Shown here in pieces: positions 10,579 through 21,930 of a stretch of 64,000 nucleotides of DNA. The notes beneath the pieces are model-generated. The model saw only the letters and a list, made by a program, of their open reading frames with translations. It was not told where the DNA came from and made no database searches. Numbering within the stretch: position 1 is the stretch's first letter; every line of letters begins with the position of its first letter. Source of the DNA: Adiantum capillus-veneris (lineage: Eukaryota > Streptophyta > Polypodiopsida > Polypodiales > Pteridaceae); NCBI GenBank assembly GCA_014529385.2, contig CM043971.1, positions 60,220,709 to 60,284,708 of the forward strand. The letters are read 5' to 3'. A program made the position numbers and the translations under genes.

Positions 10579-12650
10579 TGTCGAGGGATATGTGTTCGAA
10601 ACTTGAGCCAGGTCAGCACTGGGCTGCTGGCTGTGGAAAAATTGAATGAAAAATTATCGCACCGCACAATACAGCAGCAATTAATTTCTCGGTAATACTC
10701 TTGACGCACAAAACTTGCTTGAAAATTGGTAACACGACGAAACTGATACGCAATCGAGAAGAAGTGTCGTTAACGACACCATTAAATAATGCTACTGACA
10801 ATTAAGGAGCTTAAACTCCCATTACAGATCACTCCGGGCCGTTAATGGCTCCGCAATCCATCAAAAAGAGATAATTAGACTAATTTGCCTGCTGTGACGA
10901 GGAAAATCCTATTGTGTCGATTCTATCTGTTGTTGAATTTGTCTTCAATCAATGTCTATGCCGAAAGTGTTTCTTCTCCTATGATTGCTTACAAGCCTTG
11001 ATGATATCTCCTTGCCTAAGCCGATGAGGAATAGTCTCCTTGGTGCCTTGGTTGCAAAGCCTTTGCTTGAGCCTTGCCGAGGTCGATAGAGATAGAGCTC
11101 GCCTTTGCTTGGGTTGGAGGTTAAGAGAGAGAGCTCGCCCTTGGCGGTTTGGATTGAGAGAGAGAGCTCCCCTTTGGCTTGGATTCGATTGAAGGTCAAG
11201 AGAGAGAGCTCTTGGATTCTTGCTTCGATGGAGAGCTCAAGGAGAAAGCCCTTCCTCTTGCTTCGATGGAGAGCTCACGGAGAAAGCCCTTCCTCTTGCT
11301 TCGATGGAGAGCACCCCCGGAGAAAACTCTCTTGCCTCACGTACATGCAAAAAAACTGAAGTCCTCATGCAAAAAAAAAACTCGCTATTAATAGCTCCTT
11401 GCTTCCCTTGCAGTAGCACCGGCGTCATTGACATGGCGCGTGAAACGATGTGATGACGTGGCAAGCTCGGGGCTCAACCCGCATGAAATGTCCTAGAACT
11501 AGCGCCGAATGGCTTCGCCCATGCCTGCTTGCCAAAACTCGTTTCATGGCGGTCTCCACCCGAGCCTCACCAAGCGCGCTACGAGCTCCTCAACATCTTG
11601 CGCAGCTCTGTTCCGCCCCTGCCCGCCATCTCCCCTTTCTTGGCTTCACACCCTTTTTAATTAGAGTGGCCATTGGCCATGCCCCTTAATTGGGCGGCCA
11701 ATTTTATTGGGCGGTCGGTATGATTGGGCACCATTTGAAGAGCAACAATGTGCATAACTACCGGCCGAGGTATTGCCAAGCATTGGGCGGCCACATTGGC
11801 GGCATTGGCCCTTTGTTTCTTTTGGGCGGGCGGCCCTTAAAGGGCATCCCATTTGGCATACATATCGATTAAAGCATCGCCAAGCACAACAACGTTCTCC
11901 AGTAGCCCTCGATTAACAATATCATCGTGAATTTTGATGCCCTTAAAAAAGTCTTGAATAGTGCCACAAGCGTGCTAGCTAGATGCAAGTATCCATAGCC
12001 GTGTTGAGCATTTCCTGCTATCAGAAACCTCCAATAAATAATATTCTTGTCAGGCACAACATATCAACCAAAGTGTTGCTGCATCACATTCCAAAACTCA
12101 GTCAAAGTAAAAACAAATCCTAGATGGGACACCGACTGAGCGGATCAAACTGGTACGGAGCCGGCCCCCGACGAATCTTTAAAGGCTAATATCTTGGCAA
12201 CCAGAACTCTGATCATTCACTGATCTGAAAAGACTGATACGCTCCACAAAGTGAGCACTTCAGGCCCATGCATTCATTTCAATTCTGTCAACTCAGCTGC
12301 TGCAGTTGCCCAATCCGGTACAGATCTGCAACAATCGACTTAAACTTCAAAGTGCCATAACTTCTTCACCGTGACTCCAATCGACGAGCCGTAAAGATAG
12401 GCCGGTAGAGCACTTCAAGCACTACAGTTTTAGATCGTAATCTCTCATCTGTGGTCACTGCAAGCATACTCATTTTTGGCATCGTTGAGGCATCTGTTGG
12501 CCCTTCTAAGACGCATCTGGCATACATTAATCATTAGACTTGGCCTGTTAACAAGCCCTGATCACTGACCATTAATCAAGTAGGCTTTCAATAAGCTTGA
12601 TCTACATCCTCTTGGCATATTTCTTAGCATGGAAGCGGAGCTGCACGACA
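10579..12650 (-). repeat. G1 3' LTR
   Basis: A 2072-bp LTR closely matching 19018-21093. It holds an extra copy of a short tandem unit (CTTCGATGGAGAGCTC-type, about 11222-11320) and lacks a roughly 50-bp segment present at 20402-20450 in the other LTR. GGGCGG-rich blocks occur near 11690-11840. Confidence 0.92.
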
Positions 12651-12663
12651 TCCACCCCCTCTG
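12651..12663 (-). other. G1 polypurine tract
   Basis: On the minus strand CAGAGGGGGTGGA lies directly against the TGTCG start of the 3' LTR, the expected position for plus-strand DNA priming. Confidence 0.8.
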
Positions 12664-13027
12664 AACCTGCACAGCCTCCGGTCTGTGCCAATAGCACTTC
12701 AATCTGCATCTGCTACAGGTACCTTAAGCTCCTTACCATCATTAGACTCACGTAACTAGTAAACTTACGAAAAATGAAATAAGGCTTATACCCTATCATC
12801 AATGTCCTAGCTTAATCATTAGATAGCTGTCCATCAAAAATCTCTGAACTGTATCTGTCGTATCTTCAAAGCATTCAATCATGGATAAATTGCTTAGTGA
12901 ACCCCGCCAGACTCAAGTGCTCTAGTTAATGATGCACAGGGCTTGACCATTAAGCTCTCTCTTAAGGAACCCTGTCAAGCTCAATTATGCCTTACTCTGT
13001 CTGCACACGGAATGGCCGTCAAGTCCT

Positions 13028-14250
13028 TTACTCAAAAAAAATGTGAAGATACTTCATCAATTGTCCAAAGAAGTCAGCTAGAAGCCAGCCATGTAAGCTT
13101 ATTGATCGCATAACAAAAACTCTTTTGACTTGGCATAAATCTAGAGCATCATCAGACTCGTCGTCTGATGCATACATAACATTGTCTTCAGGAGGTTGAT
13201 CTGTGTTGAAGTCTCCAATATTAAGCTCACCATCTCGTTGCTTAAACAATTTAACTCTTTTCCTTGCAATGGGCACCTTGAGCTCAGTGCCATCAAGCTC
13301 GCATAACTTGTAGGTCGCATTATTATAAACATGAAGTACAACATATGGTCCAAACCATCGTTTAACCATCTTTCGCATAGCAGTGTATGGGTTCTCCAGG
13401 CTACTGTCATATACAAGGACCCAATCCCCATCTTTAATGGCACGAGGTCGTAGTCTGTGCTTATCATCAAACGCTGCCTTGTTCTTCAACCTGGCTTCCT
13501 TAAGCATTACTTTAGCCTGCTCAATATCTTCTTGACGTCTCTCAAGTTGGGGTATGCGCAATGCAAGCAAATCTTCTGTAGACATACCTTCTTCCCATGG
13601 CATTATGGTCCAAGAGATAACCGCTTCCTCTGTAGGCATAATGGGTTTTTGCCCGTACATCAGCTCAAATGGCATAAAACCTGTAAAACAGAACTATGTG
13701 TAGTCCGATCAGCCCATAAAGAAAATGGTAGGAGTTTAGGCCAATCACCAATATGTCCCTGGCATGCCTTTGCTAAAGCTTTAACAATAGGCGGATGCCC
13801 TCTTTCACTTTTACCATTACCCTCTGGATTATATGCTGTAGTGAGAGCCAATTTAATGCCCAAGCGAGCAAAGAAATCCCGAGCTTCATCTGCATCCAGC
13901 TCTCCTCTATTAGCAGTAATTCTACCAACACATCCATACCTAGAAATAACATCCTCAAGCAAGAACTTGCATACGGAACTAGTAGCTTTGGTACGCAAAG
14001 CTCTGCCTTCCACCTGATTAGTAAGATCCTCTCTTGCAAGAACAATATACCGCATCTACAGACACCTACTGGCATGGTAATCAGGTCCACCACCCACTTG
14101 TAGTGCATAGCCAGTGGATAGGTGGGATGCAATCCATCTCGATGTCGCACATTAGAATATTGTTGGCATATTAGGCATGTCTCCACAAACTGAGCCACAT
14201 CTTTATACATACCTTTCCACCAGTAACGATCCTTAATCTTGACAAAAGTT
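13028..14250 (-). pseudogene. G1 integrase core and C-terminal tail
   Basis: Minus strand: the HHCC finger ends with CLICQQYSN near 14160, then DLITMPVG begins the catalytic core. A frameshift near 14050 leads into EDLTNQVEGRAL and FLLEDVISRYGCVGRITANRGEL, where the second catalytic Asp is replaced by Ala (TAN instead of TDN). The Glu follows in NPEGNGKSERGH. After another frame change near 13670 the tail continues from MPFELMYGQKP to DGDWVLVYDSS and RWFGPYVV, a C-terminal DNA-binding fold, ending at 13028. Integrase would join element DNA to the genome; the Asp loss and frameshifts abolish this. Confidence 0.85.
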
Positions 14251-14252
14251 GC

Positions 14253-15401
14253 TCAGACCCCTCTGTGTCCAGCCCATAAACTTTCATGAAACTCTTTGAT
14301 AACCTGCTGTTGAGTCGCTTTATCACAAACAACCCGCTGCGGTACTCCTTTAGAGCGTTTTGGCTGCTTCCATAAATGGCCATCCTTCATAAAATAGCTA
14401 TAAGCTTTCTTCCTTATCTTTTTGTACTCTTGATCCGTCCACCCTTCATGCTTAGTAAGAGTGCTAAGGTAGCGACCAATCAAAAGCCATTCTCCTTCAT
14501 AGAACTCTTCAGAAAATACCTCAAAAGTATGAGCAATATTGCCACAATTTGCATGCAGATAAGAAGACAAATAGAACTTCAAGCCAACATCATCACTTGT
14601 GGTCAGCATCTCTTCTTCATCTTCAAATCTAGCTCTTGATAACATATCTGCAACAGGATTATCTCTACCTGCAATATGACAAAATTCAGGATTAAGAGAT
14701 TTAATGTAGGCTATCCATCGCAGCATAGCAATATTCGGAGGAGAGAAATTTGCAATCATCCCTATCAGTGGCAAGCAATCTGTCTCTACCATGAATGAAG
14801 CTCCAATAAAGTATTCTTTATCAGACCTTAGAGCAGTAGCAACGCCCCAAAGTTCTCTCTTAACCTGTGGGTAGCCTCTTTGGCGAGCATTGAGCACTTT
14901 TGCTCCAAATCGAACCGTATACCTGTTACCTTCTTCATCATCTTGACCTATAGTCCAGCCAATACATATCGGACTAGTGTCAACTGTTAAGATTACTGGC
15001 CTTCCGCATTTGTAGTCAACTTTCCTCAAGGTTGGAGCCTCAAGGAGCATCTTCTTTAATTTCCTCATAGCTCGTGTGTGAACTTCTTCCCAAACAAATC
15101 TTTTACCTTTTCTCAACAGTTGATAAAGCACTTCTGCAACATGAGCAAAATGTGGCAGCCAAATAAGATAGAATACACATGCACCCAGAAATCGACGAAC
15201 TTCAGTAACCGAAGAGCACGTTTCCTTCATCTTTTGAATAGCTTCAACTTTAGCTGGACTTGGCCTTCTACCTTCTGGACTGCACATGTGCCCTACAATT
15301 AGAACCTCTTTGGTACCAAAAGTTGATTTTTGTCCTGAAAGTGTTAAGTTAACTTCCTCAAGCCTGGATAGCATCACAGTCAGCAATATGTTGAGAAACA
15401 A
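14253..15401 (-). pseudogene. G1 RNase H and start of integrase
   Basis: A 382-residue open stretch. It begins in the RT connection (FGTKEVLIVGHMCSPEGR, then EVRRFLGACVFY), followed by RNase H: LTVDTSPICIGW, KRELWGVATAL, ETDCLPLIGM and GRDNPVADMLSR supply the acidic active-site residues. It runs into the integrase zinc region (GHRGV) and stops at an in-frame TGA (14253-14255). The downstream sequence stays in frame (ATFVKIKDRYWWKGM), so the stop is a point mutation. Confidence 0.85.
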
Positions 15402-16646
15402 ACTGTCGGCACCCCCTCTGATCTTTTACTTCATCTTTTGAGCCTTCCTCACAGCCCTTAATCGGTAGATCGTCAATGAAGGCATAGTAACATGTGGGAT
15501 AAAGTCCCTTAATACCTTATTCATTCTCGTTCATCATATGAGTTACAGAATTAGTAGCTCCCTGTGGCAAAGTGCACATCCTTACCAATCCGAGAGGTGT
15601 ACGCATCGTAGTAAGATCCCTGCTCTCCAAAGCTAACTGAAATTGATCATATCCAGAATAAAGATCACCCATAGAGTAAATTGACCTACCTGCAAAAGCC
15701 TCAGAAAATTCATCCACAATTGGGCCGGTACCCACATTGCAGATTGTTACCTTGTTAACGGGCTGCAAATCCTATATAAACCTTAAAGTACCATTTTTCT
15801 TTGGAACAGTGAACCATTGGTTAGAGTATGGCGCACATGATGGTTCCAAGATTCCCATTTGTATCTTCTCATTAAGCAAATTGATAAGCTTTGGCAAGTG
15901 AGCTTTAGGAACTGGAATAGGACGTAAGCTCCATGGCATGTGAGGAACAATGAATATAACCATAGGTGCCACAACACTTGGATCCACACACCCAATCTCA
16001 CTTGGCTCAAAGGCAAAAGCTTTACCATGTTTTTCGAGCATACCTTGAAAACACTTGATTTCCTCTTCGTTGAGAAAACCATCTTCTCCCACCTTAAGCT
16101 GCTGCAATGTCTCTTTAGTGAATTTGTGCCCAATGTTCTTAGGATTTCTGAGCATAGGCTGTCGAGAAGCTTCTTTAATTACTTCATCACTTCCCTCTGG
16201 TAGAGGTGTAGCCACAGGTCTCACTTTCTTTGCAATTGTCTTGTACTTCGTCTCTACCTGTGCTTCAACTTCTTTATCCAAGTCATCCTCAATATGCATA
16301 AGTGCCTCGTATATGTCCATTGAGTGCACTTTAACAACTTCAGTTCCACTTTCTAACCTGTTCTGCTTGATATCCTCAAGCTCTGACATAGTGTCAACAT
16401 AAGAGATCTCTTCGAAGATTCCTGATATCACATCATCCGGTTCTAGCACATCACATCCCTGCAAGTCACTTTGAATGCTTGAAACATATTGTTTCTCCCA
16501 CTTAGTTAAATCATTAAATTTCCTGTAAGATACTGAACCCTCATATGTCAACCCTAGAAATCCTGAAGAGAAGGTTTCTATTTGCGAGATTTTCTCCTCA
16601 CTTACACCACCATAGTCCCGCTTTATAGTGGCACCCCAAGAAAATC
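15402..16646 (-). pseudogene. G1 reverse transcriptase
   Basis: Starting after a frameshift near 16650, the frame reads MTYEGSVSYRKFNDLTKWEK, an acidic linker, then FTVPKKNGTLRFI. An in-frame TAG at 15772 fits a CAG to TAG change. It continues QPVNKVTI, SMGDLYSGYDQFQLA (first catalytic Asp) and MRTPLGLVRMCTLPQGATNS. A TAA stop near 15517 precedes FIDDLPIKGC, the YVDD-equivalent box. A further frameshift near 15400 joins RNase H. The GLVRMCTLPQGATNS segment differs from the usual plant PFGLxNAP(A/S)TFQ and marks an unusual Ty3 clade. Confidence 0.85.
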
Positions 16647-17747
16647 CTAAGCAAATCTTTGTTCTTTAAACTCCTTACGTATCTTTGGCATTGGACGATC
16701 ACGTAAATTGTCTTTGTTTCTAGCATGATCAACACATATAGTTAGAAATTGAACTGCTTTCTTACCATCTCGGCTTCGAACCCTGGCATAGGCCGAGCCA
16801 TCATCCAGCACCTTAGTTTCCATCCGCACAGCCGTAATGTAGGGTTGTCCTAGAATCAACGGGTAGGAGGAATGCTCCTGTATAAAAAAGTTTTGCTCAT
16901 CACAGACATCCCCAATAGTTACCTTAACATTTACACATGCACCATAAAGATCTCCAGGAAGCATGTTGGCAGCTCGAATCCGCCACCCGTGATCTACATC
17001 AATAGGCCACTTCCCCTTTTGGTGCAAATTCTTTGCCATGAGATTGATTTCTGAACCATGGTCTATGAGGGCTAAGACAGGCTCCTCAATGTCGCCAAGC
17101 TTTACCACTGTTTTTGTCGTGGCTCTTGCCCAATGAGTCCTCGAAAAGTGACTCTTGGGTATAACTTCTTCATCTTCACCGTCGTTAAAATTCATGTTTC
17201 TTACCTCAGGTATAATCGGGCTGGGAACCACCACAGGCTTTGGCTCTTCTTCTTCAAGATCTGCTAAGTACTCTTCATAGACTTCCAAAATTGCTTCAAT
17301 GTGACGAACCACTTGGCTTTTAACTGGATCTGACTCTTGATCAGTCGGTACTTGCCGCTTTCTTTTTATAATGTCGATGATCTCGTTCTTAGCAATTCCA
17401 AGAATATCCCCCAAGGTGAGCTCCACTTTACTATTTAGGATACGTTCTTCAAAAACTTTCTTCAAATCTGTAGCTAGTTCAATATCAGACTTGAGTTTAT
17501 ACGAGGGCCCTTTAGGTTTACCTTGCTTCTTATCCTTCGGAGCCTCTTCCATAACCACCTCCGGAGCAGGTTTAGGAGTTGGAACTTCTTCTTTCTTATT
17601 GCTGGATCTCGTTGACCTTTTTGACGCCCCAGCCACCTCTTCATCTCTTTTTCGCTTCTCTTCCACCATAGCTTCATTGGCTTGAGCTTTAGCAATATAA
17701 GCATATATCGAAAGAGAATCCACTGGATCAGTCCACCCAGTGGTTTC
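16647..17747 (-). pseudogene. G1 protease and flanking linker
   Basis: This frame is continuous with gag except for a TGA at 17748-17750. A lysine/glutamate-rich linker (about 17700-17300) is followed by the protease. PVLALIDHGSEINLM near 17090-17050 is the aspartic protease active site with His where Ser or Thr is usual, and YPLILGQPYI near 16850 is the C-terminal signature. The frame ends at 16647 by a frameshift into RT. Confidence 0.8.
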
Positions 17748-18964
17748 TCAAATTGAATTCCCCACCTGTCGTAGCTTCCCGTATGTTACCTTTCCTTCTT
17801 CTGTTGTCTTTAAAGCATATGACCACAACTGGCCCTTTGTACCTGTACCATCATCATCTTCCTTACCACAAACTTGCAGCCGATATGTAGCTGCTTCCAC
17901 AAGGGCAACATGATGCTGTATTTCCTCCACTATCTTCTTCATTCCGCCTCTGCCAAAGTTCAAGCGGAGCAGTTCCCCTGTCGCCCTGAGATGAATCTTC
18001 TTGTCTTTCCAAAAAACCACATCCTTCTTATAAGCTTCATCAAACTCATGACACTCTCTCACAAACCTGTGGTCTTCACTATCGCACCACATGCATCGAT
18101 CCCAATTTTTACGTGGTGGCTGCTGCTGCTTAGGTTCAAAAGTAGACGCCTTTGCAGCTAACCCTTCAAATTTGACAGTTTTAAAATTCAAATTTAGTTC
18201 TTGAATACCTTTAACGAGATCGTCAAGAACAGGCCCCTCCACTTTGGGTAATGTAGAGGGCGGCTTCTCTTTAAGCTCTTCTTCATCATCATCCAGTACC
18301 TCGATTACGATTCGCTTATCAGCCCGCTTCTGTCGTTTTAAGATCATGTTCACCGCTTCAGATACTATTTTCCAATCTGATGTCAATCCCAATTCTCCCG
18401 CCGGATCCTCCAATAATTGCACCAAATTATTTTGTAGTCGCGGATCAGCGGCTTGAATAAACAATTCCACCTTTTGATCCTTCAAGGAACGTTGTTCTGA
18501 CGATAACTGATCAAACTTCTTTTCAAACTCTCGCAACAGTTCTCGTACAGATAAATTTTTACCCTTCTTCTGCACCCACTTCGTAAAACTTTGTCTGGTC
18601 ACCCGTTGAGAATCTTCCAGAAAATATTCCTCTTGCATCGCCTTCTTAAAATCCTGCCAGTTCGGCCCTTGAGCCGCTTGAATTTCTTTAATCCGGGCCC
18701 AAAGTTCTGGCACTGCAATCAGATGAAATCCTTCCACTGAATCTTGGTCTTCAATACCATTATCTTCCATAGATTGCTCATACAAATTGCAAAATTTTGA
18801 AATATCTCAGCCCTCAAACCGTTGCAGCTTTTCCGTAACATTTTGACGAGCTTTACGAATCCGCTCTTGCAAATTATGTTGTTGCTGGGCAGCCTGTTGC
18901 TGTTGCATGTATGCTGCAAACTGATGCATCATCTGCTGCATGGCTAATTCTTGTGGTGTAGACA
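17748..18964 (-). pseudogene. G1 gag
   Basis: Gag likely starts at MSTPQELAMQQMMHQFAAYM (18964), a glutamine-rich N-terminus. A TGA at 18807-18809 interrupts the frame. Beyond it the retrotransposon gag core runs through PELWARIKEIQAAQGPNWQD and FTKWVQKKGKNLSVRELLRE to DPRLQNNLVQLLED. A zinc-knuckle variant CMWCDSEDHRFVREC lies near 18095-18050, followed by NFGRGGMKKIVEE. The TGA at 17748 separates it from protease in the same frame, so the two were probably one polyprotein. I infer that the stop is mutational. Confidence 0.8.
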
Positions 18965-18989
18965 TATGCTTCAACAATTTTCCCACCCC

Positions 18990-19017
18990 TACTCGGTTTC
19001 GCGTCGGGTTCACCAGG
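18990..19017 (-). other. G1 primer binding site region
   Basis: Next to the 5' LTR the minus strand reads CCTGGTGAACCCGACGCG; seen from the plus strand it ends in GGGTTCACCA, like a tRNA 3' end. The site starts TGG two bases after the LTR. The tRNA identity is not resolved. Confidence 0.6.
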
Positions 19018-21093
19018 TGTCGAGGGATCTGTGTTCGAAACTTGAGCCAGGTCAGCACCGGGCTGTTGGCTGTGGAAAAATTGAATGAAAAATTATCGCA
19101 CCGCACAATACAGCAGCAATTAATTTCTCGGTAATACTGTTGACGCACAAAACTTGCTTGAAAATTGGTAACACGACGAAACTGATACGCAATCGAGAAG
19201 AAGTGTCGTTCACGACACCATTAAATAATGCTACTGACAATTAAGGAGCTTAAAATCCTATTACAGATCACTCCGAGCCGTTAACGCTCCGCAATCCATC
19301 AAAAAGAGATAATTAGACTAATTTTCCTGCTGACGAGGAAAATCCTATTGTGTCAATTCTATCTGTTGTTGAATTTGTCTTCAATCAATGTCTATGCCGA
19401 AAGTGTTTCTTCTCCTATGACTGCTTACAATCCTTGATGATATCTCCTTGCCTAAGCTGATGAGGAATAGTCTCCTTGGTGCCTTGGTTGCAAAGCCTTT
19501 GCTTGAGCCTTGCCGAGGTCGATAGAGATAGAGCTCGCCTTTGCTTGGGTTGGAGGTTAAGAGAGAGAGCTCGCCCTTGGCGGTTTGGATTGAGAGAGAG
19601 AGCTCCCCTTTGGCTTGGATTCGATTGAAGGTCAAGAGAGAGAGCTCTTGGATTCTTGCTTCGATCGAGAGCTCAAGGAGAAATCCCTTCTTCTTGCTTC
19701 GATGGAGAGCACCCCCGGAGAAAACTCTCTTGCCTCCTCTCCTTCTCACGTACATGCAAAAAAACTCAAGTCCTCATGCAAAAAAAACTCGCTATTAATA
19801 GCTCCTTGCTTCCCTTGCAGTAGCGCCAGCGTCATTGACGTGGCGCGTGAAACGATGTGATGACGTGGTGGCAGGCCCGGGGTTTGACCCGCATGAAATG
19901 TCCTGGAACTAGCGCCGAATGGCTTTGCCCATGCCTGCTTGCCAAAACTCGTTTCATGGCGGTCTCCACCCAAGCCTCACCAAGCGCGCTATGAGCTCCT
20001 CAACATCTTGCGCAGCTCTGTTCCGCCCCTGCCCGCCATCTCCCCTTTCTTGGCTTCACACCCTTTTTAATTAGGGTGGCCATTGGCCATGCCCCTTCAT
20101 TGGGCGGCCAATTTTATTGGGCGGTCGGTATTATTGGGCACCATTTGAAGAGCAACAATTTGCATAACTACCGGCTGAGGTATTGCCAAGCATTGGGTGG
20201 CCACATTGGTGGGCATTGGCCCTTTGTTTTTTTTGGGCGGGCAGCCCTTAAAGGGCATCCCATTTGGCATACATATCGATTAAATCATCGCCAAGCACAA
20301 CAACTTTCTCCAATAGCCCTCGATTAACAATATCATCGTGAATTTTGATGCCCTTAAAAAAGTCTTGAATAGTGCCACAAACGTGCTAGCTAGATGCAAG
20401 TATAAGTGATTGCATTTGAACAATGACCCTCGATTTGTATTTGCTTAAGCCATAGCCGTGTTGAGCATTTCCTGCTATCATCAACCTCCAATAAATAATA
20501 TTCTTGTCAGGCACAACATATCAACCAAAGTGTTGCTACATGACATTCCAAAACTCAGTCAAAGTAAAAAAAATCCGAAATGGCACACCGACTGAGCGGA
20601 TCAAACTGGTACGGAGCCGGCCCCCAGCGAATCTTTAAAGGCTAATATCTTGGCAACCGGAACACCGATCATTGATCTGAAACTGACGCGCTCCACAAAG
20701 TAAGCACTTCAGGCCCGTGCATTCATTTCAATTCTGTCAACTCAGCTGCAGTTGCCCAATCCGATACAGATCTGCAATCGACTTAAACTTCAAAGTGCCA
20801 TAACTTCTTCACTGTGACTCCAATCAACGAGCCGTAAAGACAGACCAGTAGAGCACTTCAAGCACTACAATTCTAGATCATAATCTCTCATCTGTGTTCA
20901 CTACAAGCATACTCATTTTTGGCGTTGTTGAGGCATCTGTTGGCCCTTCTAAGCCGCATCTGGCATACATTAATCATTAGACTTGGCCTATTAACAAGCC
21001 CTGATCACTGATCATTAATCAAGTAGGCTTTCAATAAGCTTGATCTGCATCCTCTTGGCATATTTCTTAGCATGGAAGCGGAGCTGCATGACA
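19018..21093 (-). repeat. G1 5' LTR
   Basis: A 2076-bp LTR with termini TGTCG...TGACA, closely similar to 10579-12650. It is adjacent to the gag-side leader and so is the 5' LTR of this minus-strand element. The GCGG target copy follows at 21094-21097. Confidence 0.92.
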
Positions 21094-21097
21094 GCGG

Positions 21098-21449
21098 ACC
21101 GTGTCCAGGTCCGAGGCAGCGACTACGGTAAGCTCCCGCCCAGGCCGCAGTGTGATCAAGGAGCGCGATGGACGTTTTGTCCGCCGTGAGCTACGTGCGG
21201 CTTGTATCGATATATGGAAGGTCCCGAACCCGTGTGGATAAGTAAACCAAAAGCTATTTTTAAAAAATCTTTCTTTTTGTGATCCAATGATATTTCAAAT
21301 AAATAAAATTTTATTATTAATTTACACTTCTAAAAAACAAAAAATTACATAAAAATATATACATTTTTTTTGCTTGAACTACCAGGTAAATAATTAGGTT
21401 GAGATATCTTGATTTTTATTTATTTACATTATTTTAAAAAAAATAACAA
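21098..21449. other. Unassigned DNA flanking G1
   Basis: About 120 bp of GC-rich sequence is followed by AT-rich sequence with A and T runs. I see no coding signal and no match to other parts of this window. Confidence 0.4.
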
Positions 21450-21930
21450 TGACATGGCTTTTGAGATGGCCATGCATAAATGACATGGTCATCCATGTGG
21501 CAAGCTGATGTGGATGATTGATGACATGGAATGCATAGATGGAAAGATGAGGTGGCGGATGGGATCCCCTCATTTTTCAGGTCATATGATGACGTGTTAA
21601 AATGGTGACATGTAATGATTTGGTGGCAAAAAAGGACGTCATGAGCTGGCAAGGTGGCGATGTGGCATGCTTGGTGGCTCATGAGGTGGGAGTTATATGG
21701 CATGCCATGCAAGAAATACTTACACGTGGCATGTGAGGTGGTGGATGACATGGCACTTAAGGTGAAGTGGCATGGAAGGTGGTGGTGGATGAGTTGACAA
21801 CTAGAGTGACATGGCAAGCCAAATGTTACGGTCAAAGTGTTGATTGTGGTGATGTGGAAGCTGAGATGGGGTGATGACATGGACCTTTGGTGACATGACG
21901 GCCTCCTTGTATGAGGTGGACTAGCCAACT
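21450..21930. repeat. Degenerate low-complexity repeat of GACATGG/GTGGCATG words
   Basis: Roughly 480 bp is built of irregularly spaced short words (TGACATGG, GGTGGCATG, GATGTGG) with no fixed period. On the other strand it gives a spurious open frame rich in His, Ser and Cys (21928-21434). It is best read as a decayed short-unit repeat rather than a gene. Confidence 0.6.

Larger units (their letters stand above)
10579..21093 (-). mobile_element. G1 complete Ty3/Gypsy retrotransposon
   Basis: LTRs at 10579-12650 and 19018-21093 start TGTCG and end CGACA or TGACA. The 4-bp flanks match (GCGG at 10575-10578 and 21094-21097). Reading on the minus strand: 5' LTR (21093-19018), primer site, gag, protease, RT, RNase H, integrase, polypurine tract (about 12663-12651) and 3' LTR. 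Domain order is Ty3/Gypsy. Several nonsense codons and at least three frameshifts inactivate it. It is inserted 10 bp outside the G2 LTR. Confidence 0.93.

Noticed and set aside
13457-14017. A 186-residue plus-strand open frame
   Set aside because: It is antisense to G1 integrase, whose motifs are clear on the minus strand.
21434-21928. A 164-residue His/Ser/Cys-rich minus-strand frame
   Set aside because: Arises from the low-complexity word field; no domain and no plausible start context.
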